A stretch of 64,000 bases of DNA from Sporichthya polymorpha DSM 43042. Its GTDB lineage: Bacteria; Actinomycetota; Actinomycetes; Sporichthyales; Sporichthyaceae. Each line of letters begins with the position of its first letter. The stretch's first letter is position 1. Shown here in pieces: positions 49,521-59,853 of the stretch. Both the position numbers and the translations under genes were made by a program. The notes under the pieces were generated by a model that did not search any database, was not told the origin of the DNA, and saw nothing but the letters and a program-made list of their open reading frames with translations. The stretch is taken from positions 4,873,057 to 4,937,056 of the forward strand of contig NZ_KB913029.1 of assembly GCF_000384115.1 (NCBI RefSeq), written 5' to 3'.

Positions 49521-50240
49521 TTAGGGGCGCAGGGCCCGGTTACCGAGCAACCCGGAGCCGACACGCACATGTGTCGCGCCAGCACCTACCGCCACTTCCA
49601 GATCTCCACTCATCCCGGCGGAGATCCAGCGGGCCTCGGGGTGGGCCGCACGCAGGTCCGCGGCGACGGCCGCGAGGCGCTCGAAGGCCGGTCCGGGCGG
49701 GGCCCCGAGGGGCGCCACCGCCATCACCCCGCGCAGCCGCAGGCCCGGGGCGGCGGCCACCGCGTCGGCCAGGGAGCGGACGTCAGCCGGGGCGGCGCCG
49801 CCCCGGCTGCTCGACGACCCGTCGCGAGCGGGCGGCGCGAGGTCGACCTGGATCAGGGCGTCCAGCTCACGGCCGCCCTCGGTCGCGCCGGCCGACAGGG
49901 CGCGCACCAGCCGCGGACGGTCGACCGAATGCACCACATCGGCGTAGCGGGCCACCGAACGGGCCTTGTTCGTCTGCACCTGGCCGACGAAGTGCCAGGT
50001 CAGGTCGCTCACCCCGGCATCCGACACCGTTGCGGCCTTCTCGGCGGCTTCGGCGTCCCGGTTCTCCCCCACGTCCCGGACCCCGAGCGCGGCCAGGTGC
50101 TCCACGTCGGAGGCGGGCCAGGTCTTGGTGACCGCGATCAACGTCACGTCCGCCGGGTCCCGGCCGGCGGCCGCGCACGCCGCCGCGATCCGCTCCCGGA
50201 CCGCGGCGAGGTTGGCCGCGAGCTCCTCCCGACGCTCCAT
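49521..50240 (-). CDS. YggS/PROSC family PLP-homeostasis protein
   Basis: 239-aa PLP-binding alanine-racemase-like TIM barrel; PLP lysine is Lys39 in LIAVTKTWPA, with the family motifs GENR, WHFVGQVQTNKAR and ISAGMSGDLEVAVGAGATHVRVG (key SxGMSxD). It maintains free PLP levels and is usually encoded between pgeF and sepF, as here. ATG 50240 overlaps the pgeF stop (TGATG). Confidence 0.95.
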   Translation of the reverse strand: MERREELAANLAAVRERIAAACAAAGRDPADVTLIAVTKTWPASDVEHLAALGVRDVGENRDAEAAEKAATVSDAGVSDLTWHFVGQVQTNKARSVARYADVVHSVDRPRLVRALSAGATEGGRELDALIQVDLAPPARDGSSSSRGGAAPADVRSLADAVAAAPGLRLRGVMAVAPLGAPPGPAFERLAAVAADLRAAHPEARWISAGMSGDLEVAVGAGATHVRVGSGLLGNRALRP

Positions 50241-50998
50241 CAGGTGCGGCTCGCCGGGTCCGGTTCCCGCCAGATCAGCCCGGCGAAGCGGCCGGTCACG
50301 CCGTCCCGGCGGTAGGAGAAGAAGTCGGGGTCGTCGTGGGTGCAGCCGCCGGTGAGGCCGACGTCGCGGACGCCGAGAGCGGCGAACTGCTCGGCCAGCC
50401 CCGGCCGCAGGTCGAGCGACGGCGTACCCGCCCGTGTCCGGCCGGTGCCCGCGACCGCACCCGGCGCCGCCGCCGCCACCTCGCGCTGCATCGACTCCGG
50501 GACCTCGTAGCAGCAGCCGTTGATCGACGGTCCGAGTTGGACGCGGACGCGTCCGGGCTCGGCGCCGAGGTCCTGCATGACCCGGAGGGCCTGGGCCACG
50601 ACCCCCGACTCGACACCCTTACGGCCGGCGTGCGCCGCGGCGACCACCCCGGCGTACGGATCGGCCATCAGGACCGGCACGCAGTCGGCGACCAGCACGA
50701 CCAGCGCGAGCCCGGGGGCCGAGGTCACCAGCGCGTCGGCGACCGGCGGTACGGCCACCGGCCCGTCCACGACCGCGACGTCGTTGCCGTGCACCTGGTC
50801 CATGAAGACGAGCTGCTCCGGGGACAGGCCCACCGCCGCCGCGACCAGGACACGGTTCGCTGCGACGGTGCGGGCGTCGTCCCCGACGTGCGTCGCGAGG
50901 TTGAGCTCGGCGTAGGGCGGGATCGACTGCCCGCCGGCCCGCGTCGTGAACACCCCGCGCACCCCGGGCGGCCACGACGGCATCAGCAACGGGATCAC
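50240..50998 (-). CDS. pgeF: Polyphenol oxidase family protein PgeF/YfiH (peptidoglycan editing factor)
   Basis: 252-aa YfiH/LACC1-family protein, thought to remove wrongly incorporated amino acids from peptidoglycan precursors. Metal/catalytic residues: QVHGNDV, VADCVPVLMADP, AAAHAGRKGVESGVV, GPSINGCCYEV and the C-terminal CTHDDPDFFSYRRDG. GTG 50998 is chosen, with GGAGAGG upstream; the upstream open frame is not conserved-looking. It follows ftsZ after a 197-bp gap with unusual repeats. Confidence 0.93.
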   Translation of the reverse strand: MIPLLMPSWPPGVRGVFTTRAGGQSIPPYAELNLATHVGDDARTVAANRVLVAAAVGLSPEQLVFMDQVHGNDVAVVDGPVAVPPVADALVTSAPGLALVVLVADCVPVLMADPYAGVVAAAHAGRKGVESGVVAQALRVMQDLGAEPGRVRVQLGPSINGCCYEVPESMQREVAAAAPGAVAGTGRTRAGTPSLDLRPGLAEQFAALGVRDVGLTGGCTHDDPDFFSYRRDGVTGRFAGLIWREPDPASRT

Positions 50999-51061
50999 GT
51001 GTCCAGTGTCCTCTCCTGCCTCTCCGGCGTCGCCCGGCCGTCCCCACCGCCCCACCCACCA

Positions 51062-51119
51062 CGAAAGCGCAGATCCGTACGCGGAACGGGGGGTTTCGGC
51101 GTACGGTTCTGCGCTTTCG
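51062..51119. repeat. Inverted repeat with 21-bp arms between ftsZ and pgeF
   Basis: Left arm CGAAAGCGCAGATCCGTACG(C) at 51062-51082 and right arm GCGTACGGTTCTGCGCTTTC(G) at 51099-51119 pair at 20 of 21 positions around a 16-nt loop. It lies downstream of ftsZ's own terminator-like hairpin and 64 bp upstream of the pgeF start. Confidence 0.9.
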
Positions 51120-51128
51120 GGGGGACCC

Positions 51129-51179
51129 GGGGGGGTCGGGGGGGTCGGGGGGGTCGGGGGGGTCGGGGGGGGAGGGGGG
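51129..51179. repeat. G7TC tandem repeat (potential G-quadruplex)
   Basis: Four units of GGGGGGGTC (51129-51164) followed by runs of eight and six G (51165-51179). On the plus strand this is strong quadruplex-forming sequence; in the ftsZ transcript it would be a C-rich tract. No gene overlaps it. Confidence 0.9.
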
Positions 51180-51190
51180 CGGAGCCCCCC
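51174..51190 (-). terminator. Terminator-like hairpin after ftsZ
   Basis: GGGGGG (51174-51179), short loop CGGAG, CCCCCC (51185-51190), ending 5 bp after the ftsZ stop. GC-rich with no T tract, so an attenuating rather than a strong terminator; it merges into the G-repeat on one side. Confidence 0.55.
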
Positions 51191-51195
51191 GACTG

Positions 51196-52362
51196 TTACT
51201 TCATGAAGTCCGGGACGTCGAGGTCGTCGAGCGAGTCGCCGGCCGGGCGCGCGACCGGGGCCGGCACCGGGGCGCCGCCCTGGCGCGGGACCTCGCCGAG
51301 GGTGCCGATCCGCTCGGGCTCGGCCTCGGTGCTCTCCTCGGCCGTCGGCGCGGGAACCGCGCCCTCGGCGGGTGCGGTCTCCGGACGCTTGGCAGGCTCG
51401 CGGTAGTGCTGGGGTTCGCCACCGTCGAAGCCGGCCGCGATGACGGTCACGCGAGCCTCGTCGCCGAGCGCGTCGTCGATGACCGCACCGAAGATGATGT
51501 TCGCCTCGGGGTGCGCGGCCTCCGCGACCAGCTGGGCGGCGTGGTTGATCTCGAACAGGCCGAGGTCGCTGCCGCCGGAGATCGAGAGCAGGACCCCGCG
51601 CGCGCCGTCGATCGAGGCCTCCAGCAGCGGCGAGGAGATCGCCGCCTCGGCCGCCGCGATCGCGCGGTCCTCACCGCGCGCCGAGCCGATGCCCATGAGT
51701 GCCGAGCCGGCGCCGCTCATGACCGACTTCACGTCCGCGAAGTCGAGGTTGATCAGACCCGGCGTGGTGATCAGGTCGGTGATGCCCTGAACGCCGGAGA
51801 GCAGGACCTGGTCGGCCGACTTGAACGCGTCGAGCACCGAGACCTGCCGGTCGCTGATCGAGAGCAGCCGGTCGTTGGGGATGACGATGAGGGTGTCGAC
51901 CTCCTCGCGCAGCCGCGAGATGCCGTCCTCGGCCTGCGTGCTGCGGCGGCGGCCCTCGAAGTTGAACGGGCGCGTGACGACACCGATGGTCAGCGCACCG
52001 AGCGAGCGCGCGATGTTCGCGACGACCGGGGCGCCACCGGTACCGGTGCCGCCACCCTCGCCGGCGGTGACGAAGACCATGTCGGCGCCGCGGAGCACCT
52101 CCTCGATCTCGTCGCGGTGGTCCTCGGCGGCCTTGCGGCCGACCTCGGGGTTGGCGCCGGCGCCCAGGCCCCGGGTGAGCTCGCGACCGACGTCGAGCTT
52201 GACGTCGGCGTCGCTCATCAACAGGGCCTGCGCGTCGGTGTTGATCGCGATGAACTCGACGCCCTTGAGGCCGACCTCGATCATGCGGTTGATGGCGTTG
52301 ACGCCACCGCCCCCGATGCCGACCACCTTGATCACTGCGAGGTAGTTCTGCGGAGCTGCCAC
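51196..52362 (-). CDS. ftsZ: Cell division GTPase FtsZ
   Basis: 388-aa tubulin homologue forming the Z ring. Nucleotide-binding [15 protein letters not shown], tubulin signature [15 protein letters not shown]7-loop [11 protein letters not shown], a flexible Pro/Glu-rich C-terminal linker and the conserved C-terminal peptide [10 protein letters not shown] that binds SepF/FtsW. ATG start 52362. A 240-bp gap separates it from ftsQ and should contain its own promoter(s). Confidence 0.98.
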   Translation of the reverse strand: MAAPQNYLAVIKVVGIGGGGVNAINRMIEVGLKGVEFIAINTDAQALLMSDADVKLDVGRELTRGLGAGANPEVGRKAAEDHRDEIEEVLRGADMVFVTAGEGGGTGTGGAPVVANIARSLGALTIGVVTRPFNFEGRRRSTQAEDGISRLREEVDTLIVIPNDRLLSISDRQVSVLDAFKSADQVLLSGVQGITDLITTPGLINLDFADVKSVMSGAGSALMGIGSARGEDRAIAAAEAAISSPLLEASIDGARGVLLSISGGSDLGLFEINHAAQLVAEAAHPEANIIFGAVIDDALGDEARVTVIAAGFDGGEPQHYREPAKRPETAPAEGAVPAPTAEESTEAEPERIGTLGEVPRQGGAPVPAPVARPAGDSLDDLDVPDFMK

Positions 52363-52432
52363 GGCCGGTGCCTCTCGCGTCGGAAATTTCTGATCGTGCG
52401 CTGGGTGGTGCGTGTCGCAGGCCCTCCCTCAA

Positions 52433-52468
52433 CTCTCCACCTCAACTAGAGGTTTAGAGTTATGTCAA
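52433..52468 (-). promoter_or_regulatory. ftsZ leader: TTGACA box and small hairpin
   Basis: Reading toward ftsZ, TTGACA (52468-52463) looks like a -35 box in an unusually AT-rich patch; no good -10 lies 16-18 nt further. An imperfect inverted repeat follows, CTCTAAACCTC-tagtt-GAGGTGGAGAG (52459-52433), about 70 nt before the ATG. This is a candidate promoter/operator only. The rest of 52,363-52,602 shows no gene. Confidence 0.4.
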
Positions 52469-52602
52469 CCTGCGATGGACATGAAGGTAGGGCGGAGGCA
52501 CATCCGCACCTAGGACATCCGTGGCGTGTCGCGCCGCGGAAACCTGACGCCCCGTCAGAGTTCGGATCGGTCGTCGCCCGGACGGCCGCGGACGGGGGCG
52601 GG

Positions 52603-53409
52603 TCAGCGCTTAACGGTGGGCGCCTCGGGGACGCTGACGTCGTAGCGCTTCGCGCCGCGGGTGGACTTCTCCCGCCACAGGACGTCGAGCACGCGGGCCT
52701 TGAACTCGGCCTGCTCGGGGGCGCCCCAGACGATCTCCCGGCCCCCGTCGAGGGAGACGGTGAGGTCCGCCGTCGTGTCGGCCTGCACGGCCTCGACCTT
52801 CTCCCGGATCGCCTCCGGCAGGGCGGCGACGACGGCCTGGATGGACCTCAGGTCCTCGGGCGTCAGGGCCGGGTTGGAGCTTCTCACCAGCAGGAAGCGG
52901 CGGGCCGCGTCCCCCGCCGGCGCGTACGCCACGCCCTCGGCGTCGACGAGTCGCCGGCCCTCGGGGGTGTCGAGCACCGCCACCGGCGTGCGTTCGGTCA
53001 CCGTGATCTTCACGGTGTTCGGGAACTTGCGCGCGACGTCGACGTCCGCGACCGGCGCGAGCGTCCGAACCCGGGCCGCGATCGCGGCCGTGTCGAGCCG
53101 GGCGAGCGGCTCCCCCGCCGGCACCTGCGCGACGCGTTCGACCCGCTCGGCGGTGAGCCGCTGGACCCCGGCGACCTGCACGGACCGGACCGCGAACACG
53201 TCCGAGAAGAGCACGACCCAGCCGGCGGCGAGCACCACGGCCGCGACCAGCAGGCCGATGCCGGTGCGGATCCACCGCGTGCGGCGCCGCTGCCGGGCCC
53301 GCTCGGCGAAGCGGGCGGCCTCGGCCGCCGCGGCCGCCGGTGTGGACGGCCGCGGAATCGTGCGTCCTCCGGCGGGACGCGAGACCGGCGGGCGGGAGGA
53401 GAGGGTCAC
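52603..53409 (-). CDS. ftsQ: Cell division protein FtsQ
   Basis: 268-aa bitopic divisome protein: a Pro/Arg-rich cytoplasmic segment, one membrane helix (GIGLLVAAVVLAAGWVVLF, about residues 52-70), then a POTRA domain (FAVRSVQVAGVQRLTAERV) and FtsQ beta domain (FPNTVKITVTERTPVAVLD). GTG 53409 overlaps the murC stop (GTGA). Confidence 0.94.
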   Translation of the reverse strand: MTLSSRPPVSRPAGGRTIPRPSTPAAAAAEAARFAERARQRRRTRWIRTGIGLLVAAVVLAAGWVVLFSDVFAVRSVQVAGVQRLTAERVERVAQVPAGEPLARLDTAAIAARVRTLAPVADVDVARKFPNTVKITVTERTPVAVLDTPEGRRLVDAEGVAYAPAGDAARRFLLVRSSNPALTPEDLRSIQAVVAALPEAIREKVEAVQADTTADLTVSLDGGREIVWGAPEQAEFKARVLDVLWREKSTRGAKRYDVSVPEAPTVKR

Positions 53410-54818
53410 GCGGGCCCCAGCAACTCCAGGACCTCGGGCCCGATCATCGTGACGTCACCGGCCCCGAGCGTGAGCACCAGGTCCCCGACGCCGGCGCGCT
53501 CCGCGAGCCGGGCGGCGACCTGCGTCCAGGAGGACTCGAACACGACGTCGCCGGCGGGCAGCGGCACCGCGGCGGCGACGGCCGCGCCGCTGACGCCCGG
53601 GATCGGGTCCTCCCCCGCCGCGTAGACGTCCATCACCACCACCGAGTCGGCGAGGCCGAGGGCCGAACCGAACTCCTTGGTGAACGCCGCGGTCCGCGAG
53701 TAGCGGTGCGGTTGGAAGGCGACGACGAGCCGGCCGCCGAGCGCGACCTCGCGGGCGGCTTTGAGGACAGCCTCGAGCTCGGTCGGGTGGTGGGCGTAGT
53801 CGTCGTAGACGCGGACGCCGGCGCGCGTGCCCTTGAGCTCGAAGCGCCGCCGGGTGCCGGTGAAACCGCTCAGGCCCTCGCGCAGGTCGGCGGCCGAGTA
53901 GCCCAGCCCGATGCCGACGGAGAGCGCGGCCGCGGCGTTGAGCGCGTTGTGCGCGCCCGGCACCTGGAGCTCGATCGCCCCGAGGCGGCGGCCCTTGGCG
54001 ACGGACTCGAACGCGTACCCGCCGCCGGAGGTCACCGTCAGGCCCTCGAGGCGCACGTCCGCGTCCTCGGCCAGGCCGTACGTGCGGACGTCGACGCCGT
54101 TCGCCGCGGCGGCGAGCCCGAGCGCGCGGGAGCCGGGGTCGTCGGCGCAGACGACGAGGAAGCCGTCCGGGGCGATGCGCCCGCTGAACTTCACGAACGC
54201 GTCCTCGACGGCCTCGGCGGTGCCGTAGTGGTCGAGGTGGTCGGCCTCGACGTTGGTGACGATCGCCGCGTCCGGCCGGTAGAGCAGGAACGAGCCGTCG
54301 GACTCGTCGGCCTCGGCGACGAAGACGTCACCGCTGCCGTCGTGGGCGTTCGCGCCGGACTCGTTGAGGCTGCCGCCGATCGCGAACGACGGGTCCGCGC
54401 CGCAGTGCTGCAGCGCGACGGTGAGCATCGAGGTCGTCGTGGTCTTGCCGTGCGTGCCGGCGACGGCGACCGCGCGGCGGCCCGACATCACCGACGCCAG
54501 CGCCGCGGCGCGCGGCAGCACGAGCTTGCCCGCCTCGCGCGCCGCGCGCAGCTCGGGGTTGGACTCGCGGATCGCGGTCGAGACCACGACGGTGTCGGCC
54601 GCACCGAGCTGCTCGGCCTCGTGGCCGACGTGGACCGTGGCGCCGAGGGCCCGCAGGGCCGCGAGCGCGGTCGAGTCCTTCGCGTCGCTGCCGGAGACGG
54701 AGACGCCACGGGCGAGCAGGATCCGGGCGATGCCGGACATGCCGGCGCCGCCGATGCCGACGAAGTGGACCTTGCCGAGCTCCTCGGCGGCCGGGATCCG
54801 GTCCGGGATGTCGATCAC
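53406..54818 (-). CDS. murC: UDP-N-acetylmuramate--L-alanine ligase
   Basis: 470-aa Mur ligase adding L-Ala to UDP-MurNAc. N-terminal [20 protein letters not shown] loop [12 protein letters not shown], central EADESDGSF and [10 protein letters not shown], then QPHRYSR. GTG start overlaps the murG stop (GTGA) inside a repeated junction. Length and order are typical. Confidence 0.97.
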   Translation of the reverse strand: MIDIPDRIPAAEELGKVHFVGIGGAGMSGIARILLARGVSVSGSDAKDSTALAALRALGATVHVGHEAEQLGAADTVVVSTAIRESNPELRAAREAGKLVLPRAAALASVMSGRRAVAVAGTHGKTTTTSMLTVALQHCGADPSFAIGGSLNESGANAHDGSGDVFVAEADESDGSFLLYRPDAAIVTNVEADHLDHYGTAEAVEDAFVKFSGRIAPDGFLVVCADDPGSRALGLAAAANGVDVRTYGLAEDADVRLEGLTVTSGGGYAFESVAKGRRLGAIELQVPGAHNALNAAAALSVGIGLGYSAADLREGLSGFTGTRRRFELKGTRAGVRVYDDYAHHPTELEAVLKAAREVALGGRLVVAFQPHRYSRTAAFTKEFGSALGLADSVVVMDVYAAGEDPIPGVSGAAVAAAVPLPAGDVVFESSWTQVAARLAERAGVGDLVLTLGAGDVTMIGPEVLELLGPA

Positions 54819-56029
54819 TTCTCCCCCACACTCCGGTCATCGGCTCCGCGGTCATCGGCTCCGCGGTCATCGGCTCCGCGGTGTTCGGCGCCGGCCGCCC
54901 GGGAGGCGACGGCCTCCAGCACGAGGTCGACGAGGGCCTCGTCGGCGTCGCGGCGACCGTGCGCGGCGGCGGCCGCGCCCATGGCCGTCATGCGCGCCGG
55001 GTCACCCATCAGCGGCACGACGTTCTCGGAGATCCAGGCGGCGCTCACGGTGGAATCCTCCACCACGATGCCGCCGCCGGCCTCGACGACGGGCAGCGCG
55101 TTCAGGCGTTGTTCACCGTTGCCGATCGGCAGCGGCACGTAGACGGCCGGCAGGCCCACCGCCGCGAGCTCCGCGCACGTCATGGCCCCGGCGCGGCACA
55201 GGGCCACGTCCGCGGCCGCGTAGGCGAGGTCCATCCGCTCGAGGTAGGGCACGACCACGTACGGCGCGCGGCCCGGCTCGGCCGGCACCGAGATCGACTC
55301 CGCGTGCTCGCGGCCGACCGAGTGCAGCACCTGGATCCCGGCGGCACGCAGCGCGGCGGCGGCACCGGTCGCGGCCTCGTTCAGCCGCCGCGCCCCGAGC
55401 GATCCCCCGAAGACCAGCAGCGTCGGGCGGTCCTCCTCGAGCCCGAAGTGCTTGCGGGCCTCGGCGCGGGCGGCGCCGCGGTCGAGTGTCGAGATCGTGC
55501 GGCGCAGCGGGATGCCGAGAAGGCGGGCGCCGCGCAGGTCGTCGGCGCGGGCGGTGACCGCGACGAACGGCGTGAGCCGCGCCCCGAGGCGGTTGGCGAC
55601 GCCCGGCCGGGCGTTCGCCTCGTGGACGACGATCGGCAGCTTCCGCTTCCGGGCCGCGAGGTAGGCGGGCACGGAGACGTAGCCGCCGAAGCCGACCACC
55701 ACGTCGGCGCCGACGTCGTCGAGCGCCCGGCCCGCCGCCCGCACCGCCCCGCGCAGGGTGGCCGGGAGCCGCATCAGGTCGAGGTTCGGGCGGCGCGGCA
55801 GCGGGACCCGCGGGACGTGCCGTAGCTCGTAGCCGCGGGCGGGCACGAGGGTGTTCTCCATGCCGGTCGGCGTGCCGAGCGCGGTGACGGTGATGTCCGG
55901 GTTCCGGCGGCGCAGCGCGTCGGCCAGGTTCATCGCCGGTTCGATGTGCCCGGCCGTGCCGCCGCCGGCGACGACGACCGAGAGACCGGCAGCACCAGCG
56001 GGAACGCCGGCGGAGTCCTTGGGCGGCAA
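54815..56029 (-). CDS. murG: UDP-GlcNAc:undecaprenyl-PP-MurNAc-pentapeptide GlcNAc transferase
   Basis: 404-aa GT28 glycosyltransferase making lipid II at the cytoplasmic membrane face. N-terminal [19 protein letters not shown] (usual GGGTGGH has one Gly replaced by Ala), [25 protein letters not shown], and [24 protein letters not shown]. Start is TTG 56029 with GAGGGG 6 nt upstream; no ATG/GTG lies before the fold. The C-terminal ~25 residues include a low-complexity GADDR repeat, absent from the enzyme core. Confidence 0.95.
   Translation of the reverse strand: MPPKDSAGVPAGAAGLSVVVAGGGTAGHIEPAMNLADALRRRNPDITVTALGTPTGMENTLVPARGYELRHVPRVPLPRRPNLDLMRLPATLRGAVRAAGRALDDVGADVVVGFGGYVSVPAYLAARKRKLPIVVHEANARPGVANRLGARLTPFVAVTARADDLRGARLLGIPLRRTISTLDRGAARAEARKHFGLEEDRPTLLVFGGSLGARRLNEAATGAAAALRAAGIQVLHSVGREHAESISVPAEPGRAPYVVVPYLERMDLAYAAADVALCRAGAMTCAELAAVGLPAVYVPLPIGNGEQRLNALPVVEAGGGIVVEDSTVSAAWISENVVPLMGDPARMTAMGAAAAAHGRRDADEALVDLVLEAVASRAAGAEHRGADDRGADDRGADDRSVGEK
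54841..54885 (-). repeat. 15-nt tandem repeat at the murG 3' end
   Basis: Three units of CGGCTCCGCGGTCAT on the plus strand (the third ends GTGTT); on the coding strand each complete unit reads ATGACCGCGGAGCCG and contains ATGA. Encodes repeated G-A-D-D-R just before the murG-murC overlap. Confidence 0.88.
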
Positions 56030-56039
56030 TCCGATCCCC

Positions 56040-57299
56040 TCAGGTGCGGGGCGAGCGCCCGAAACCCAGCCACGCCATGGCCCGGCGCAGCGGGCCCGGA
56101 CCGCGCGCGGCGAGCGCGGCCTGGGCCCCGGGTTCCTGTCTCGCGAACGACAGCAGCATGCCCAGCGCCGCCATCACGGGGAGCAGGGCGGAGCCACCGT
56201 ACGACACCAACGGCAGCGGGATCCCGGTGATCGGGAGGACTCCCAGGACCGCGCCCATGTTCACCAGCGCCTGCACCGCGATCCACGCCGTGATGGCGGA
56301 GGCGGCGAGCGTGACGAACATGTCGCGGCTGCGGGCGGCGATCCGGAAACCGGCGACCACGAGGGCGGCGAACAGCGCCAGCACGGCGAGGGCGCCGATC
56401 AGCCCGAGCTCCTCACCGATGATCGCGTAGATGAAGTCGGTGTGGGCCTCCGGCAGGTAGCCCCACTTCTCCCGGCTCGCCCCGAGACCGACGCCGGTGA
56501 GTCCGCCCGAGGCGAGCGCGAAGATGCTCTGCGCGCCCTGCCACCCGCTGTCGTGGTAGGTCGCGAACGGGTCCAGGAACGACGTGACCCGGCGCATCCG
56601 GTAGGGCTCGGTCCAGATCAGCAGCAGCACGAGCGCGCCCGCGACACCGCCGAAGAACCCGAAGAAGCGCATCGGCGTCCCGGCGAAGAACAGCAGTGCG
56701 AGCAGGATCGCGAGCAGGACCACGGTCGTGCCGAGGTCGCCACCGAGCATGACGAGGAAGATGACCGCGGCCGCCATCGGCACCAGCGGGATCATCAGGT
56801 GACTCCACCGGTCCAGCAGCCGCTGCTTGCGGGCCAGGACGGTGGCACCGAACAGGACGAGGGCGAGCTTCGCCGCCTCGGACGGCTGCAGCTGGAACGG
56901 CCCGCCGACGTGGATCCAGTTCCGGTTGCCGTTCACCTCGTGGCCGACGCCGGGGACGAGGACCGCCGCCAGCCCGGCGAGCGAGACCGCCATCGCCGGG
57001 AAGGCGAGGCGACGGAAGGCGGTGACCGACATCCGGGAGGTCACCCACATCAGCGGCAGGCCGACCGTCACCCAGATCGCCTGCTTCTGCACGACCGAGA
57101 ACACCGAGCCCGACGTCCGGTACGACTCCACGCTCGACGCCGAGAGCACCATCACCAGGCCGAGCCCGACCAGCAGCAGGGTCGAGGTGAGCACGAGGTA
57201 GTAGGAGGTGAGCGGGCGGTCCAGCGCCTTCAGCCGAGCGGCCACGCCGGCCCCGGACAGACCACGGGAGGAACCGGCCTGATCGACCGTGACGGCCAT
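56040..57299 (-). CDS. ftsW: Lipid II polymerase FtsW (SEDS glycosyltransferase)
   Basis: 419-aa polytopic SEDS protein that polymerises septal glycan with its partner transpeptidase FtsI. About ten membrane helices; family residues [36 protein letters not shown], and the C-terminal [21 protein letters not shown] 57299 is chosen because GGGGGAGGGG lies just upstream and the preceding in-frame stretch belongs to the murD 3' end. Gap to murG is 10 bp. Confidence 0.95.
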   Translation of the reverse strand: MAVTVDQAGSSRGLSGAGVAARLKALDRPLTSYYLVLTSTLLLVGLGLVMVLSASSVESYRTSGSVFSVVQKQAIWVTVGLPLMWVTSRMSVTAFRRLAFPAMAVSLAGLAAVLVPGVGHEVNGNRNWIHVGGPFQLQPSEAAKLALVLFGATVLARKQRLLDRWSHLMIPLVPMAAAVIFLVMLGGDLGTTVVLLAILLALLFFAGTPMRFFGFFGGVAGALVLLLIWTEPYRMRRVTSFLDPFATYHDSGWQGAQSIFALASGGLTGVGLGASREKWGYLPEAHTDFIYAIIGEELGLIGALAVLALFAALVVAGFRIAARSRDMFVTLAASAITAWIAVQALVNMGAVLGVLPITGIPLPLVSYGGSALLPVMAALGMLLSFARQEPGAQAALAARGPGPLRRAMAWLGFGRSPRT

Positions 57300-57325
57300 C
57301 GCCCCTCCCCCGAAGCTCGTGCTGC

Positions 57326-58783
57326 CTAACCCGGACGGTCCGCCAGCTCCAGCACGGCGGCCGCGAACCGGTCCCCGCGCTCGCCGTAGTTGGCGAACAT
57401 GTCCATCGACGCGCACGCCGGGGCGAGCAGGACGGTGTCCCCTGCCTCGGCGAGTGACGCCGCGGCCGCAACCACCGCGGCCATCGCTCCAGTGTCGGTC
57501 GCCGCGACCTCGTGAACGGGCACATCCGGGGCGTGTCGCGCGAGTGCGGCGGCGATCTCACCCCGGTCGGCGCCCATCAGCACGACGCCCCGCAACCGCC
57601 TCGCGGCGCCCGCGACGAGCTCGTCGAACGTGGCGCCCTTGGCCAGGCCCCCCGCAATCCAGACGATTCGGTCGTACGACCCCAGCGACGCCGCGGCGGC
57701 GTGCGGGTTGGTGGCCTTGGAGTCGTCGATGTAGCGGACGCCGTCGACCGTCGCGACGTCCGCGATGCGGTGCGCGTCCGGCCGGAACAGGCGCAGCCCC
57801 TCGCGGATCGCGGCCGGCTCGACGCCGAACGCGCGGGCGAGCGCCGCGGCCGCGAGCGCGTTCGCGATGTTGTGCGGCGCGTTCGGGACGACGTCCGCGA
57901 CGTTCGCGAGCTCGACCGCCGCGGTGCGCCGGTCGTCGGTGAAGGCGCGGTCGACGAGCAGGTCGTCGACGACGCCGAGCATCGACAGGCCCGGGGCGCC
58001 GAGGGTGAAGCCGACGGCGCGGGCACCCTCGGTGACCTCGGCCTCGGCGACCAGTCGCTCCGTCACCGGGTCCGCGACGTTGTACACGCAGGCGTGCTCG
58101 ACGCCCTGATAGATCTTCCCCTTGGCCTTCGCGTACTCGTCGAGGTCGCCGTGCCAGTCGACGTGGTCCGGGGCGACGTTGAGCACCGCCGCGGAGTGGC
58201 AGCGCAGCGAGGACGACCAGTGCAGCTGGAAGCTGGAGAGCTCGACGGCGAGGACGTCGTAGCGCTGCCGGCCGGCGGTCTGCTCGGCCATCACGACCTC
58301 GAGCAGCGGGGTCCCGACGTTGCCCGCGGCCACCGCGCGGAAGCCGCCGGCCCCCAGCATCGAGGTGAGCATCCGCACCGTGGTGGTCTTGCCGTTGGTG
58401 CCGGTGATCGCGAGCCAGGGCGCGGCGCCGGTGGTCGGGCGCAGCCGCCAGGCGAGCTCGACCTCGCCCCACACCTCCAGGCCGGCGTCGAGGGCGGCGA
58501 CCAGCAACGGCGAGGACGGCTTCCAGCCGGGCGAGGTGACGACGACGTCCGCCCCGGCGGGGAGGGTGTCCGCCTCCCCCAGCCGCACGGTCGCGCCGAG
58601 GGCCTCCAGGACGCCGGCGCGCTCCCGCGCGACCTCGTCCGCCTTGCCGTCGAGGACCGTGACCGTCGCACCGAGGCCGAGGAGGGCGTCGGCGGCGGCG
58701 AAGCCGGAGACGCCGATGCCGGCGACCACGACGGAGACGCCGGACCAGTCGGCGTCCCGGTTCAGCCCGGACACGCGGGACAT
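57326..58783 (-). CDS. murD: UDP-N-acetylmuramoyl-L-alanine--D-glutamate ligase
   Basis: 485-aa Mur ligase. Rossmann-like N terminus (VVVAGIGVSGFAAADAL), ATP loop GTNGKTTTVRML, carbamylated-Lys region around HWSSSLRCHSAAVLNVAPDH, DSKATNPHAAAASL. ATG 58783 shares one base with the mraY stop (TGATG). Confidence 0.97.
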   Translation of the reverse strand: MSRVSGLNRDADWSGVSVVVAGIGVSGFAAADALLGLGATVTVLDGKADEVARERAGVLEALGATVRLGEADTLPAGADVVVTSPGWKPSSPLLVAALDAGLEVWGEVELAWRLRPTTGAAPWLAITGTNGKTTTVRMLTSMLGAGGFRAVAAGNVGTPLLEVVMAEQTAGRQRYDVLAVELSSFQLHWSSSLRCHSAAVLNVAPDHVDWHGDLDEYAKAKGKIYQGVEHACVYNVADPVTERLVAEAEVTEGARAVGFTLGAPGLSMLGVVDDLLVDRAFTDDRRTAAVELANVADVVPNAPHNIANALAAAALARAFGVEPAAIREGLRLFRPDAHRIADVATVDGVRYIDDSKATNPHAAAASLGSYDRIVWIAGGLAKGATFDELVAGAARRLRGVVLMGADRGEIAAALARHAPDVPVHEVAATDTGAMAAVVAAAASLAEAGDTVLLAPACASMDMFANYGERGDRFAAAVLELADRPG

Positions 58784-59853
58784 CAGACGCCCGCCACCCA
58801 CTCGGCGTAGAACACGCCGAGGCCGCCGGCGACGAACAGGCCCGCGATGATCCAGAAGCGGATGACGATCGTGACCTCCTGCCAGCCCACGAGTTCGAAG
58901 TGGTGCTGCAGGGGCGCCATCCGGAACACCCGGCGGCGGGTCAGCTTGAAGAACCCGACCTGGACGATCACCGAGACCGTGATGAGGACGAACAGGCCGC
59001 CGAGGAGGACCAGCAGCAGTTCGGTGCGGGTCGTGATGGCGAGACCGGCGATGACGCCGCCGAGGGCGAGCGAGCCGGTGTCGCCCATGAAGATCTTCGC
59101 CGGGGACGCGTTCCACCACAGGAAGCCGAAGCAGGCGCCCATCACCGCAGCCGCGACGATCGCCAGGTCCAACGGGGCCGGTGTCTCGTAGCACTGCGGT
59201 TGCGGGACGGCCGGGTTCGGCAGGCAGGAGTTGCCCGACTGCCAGATCCCGATCAGCACGTAGGCGCCGGCCACCATCGCCGAGGCGCCCGTGGCCAGGC
59301 CGTCCAGTCCGTCGGTGAGGTTCACGCCGTTCGAGGTCGCCGCGATCATCAGGTACGCGAAGACGACGAAGCCGATCGTCCCGAGCTGGAAGCCGGTGTC
59401 GCGGATGAACGAGATCTCGGTGGACGCGGGGCTGAAGCCGCGGTAGTCCTCGAAGCGGAGCGCCCCGGCCGCGAAGATCAGGGCCACGACCGACTGGCCC
59501 GCGAGTTTGGCCTTGCTGCGCAGGCCGAGGCTGCGCTGCTTGGAGACCTTGATGTAGTCGTCGAGGAAGCCGACGAGCCCGAGCCCGGTCATGAGGAACA
59601 GCACGAGCAGCGCCGGCGCCGTCGGCGACTTGTCCCGCAGCACCAGGTGCGCGGCCAGGTAGCCGCACAGGACGGCGATGAGAATGACCGCGCCGCCCAT
59701 GGTCGGCGTACCGCGCTTGGTCTGGTGCGTGGTCGGGCCGTCGTCCCGGATGAGCTGGCCGTAGCCCTGTCGGACCAGGATCCGGATCGCGATCGGGGTT
59801 CCGAGCAGGGTGATGATCAGCGAGACGGCGGCCGCCGCGAGGACGCCTCTCAT
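58783..59853 (-). CDS. mraY: Phospho-MurNAc-pentapeptide transferase
   Basis: 356-aa integral membrane enzyme transferring phospho-MurNAc-pentapeptide to undecaprenyl phosphate (lipid I). Motifs: [17 protein letters not shown] with adjacent aspartates, [39 protein letters not shown] 59853 overlaps the murF stop (ATGA). Confidence 0.98.
   Translation of the reverse strand: MRGVLAAAAVSLIITLLGTPIAIRILVRQGYGQLIRDDGPTTHQTKRGTPTMGGAVILIAVLCGYLAAHLVLRDKSPTAPALLVLFLMTGLGLVGFLDDYIKVSKQRSLGLRSKAKLAGQSVVALIFAAGALRFEDYRGFSPASTEISFIRDTGFQLGTIGFVVFAYLMIAATSNGVNLTDGLDGLATGASAMVAGAYVLIGIWQSGNSCLPNPAVPQPQCYETPAPLDLAIVAAAVMGACFGFLWWNASPAKIFMGDTGSLALGGVIAGLAITTRTELLLVLLGGLFVLITVSVIVQVGFFKLTRRRVFRMAPLQHHFELVGWQEVTIVIRFWIIAGLFVAGGLGVFYAEWVAGV

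Noticed and set aside
50999-51055. N-terminal extension of pgeF to ATG 51055
   Set aside because: Gly/Arg/Asp-rich and unlike the family; GTG 50998 has an SD and starts at the conserved region.
51120-51206. Plus-strand Gly/Val repeat protein across the G7TC tract
   Set aside because: Simply the translation of a tandem DNA repeat; no SD, no conserved sequence.
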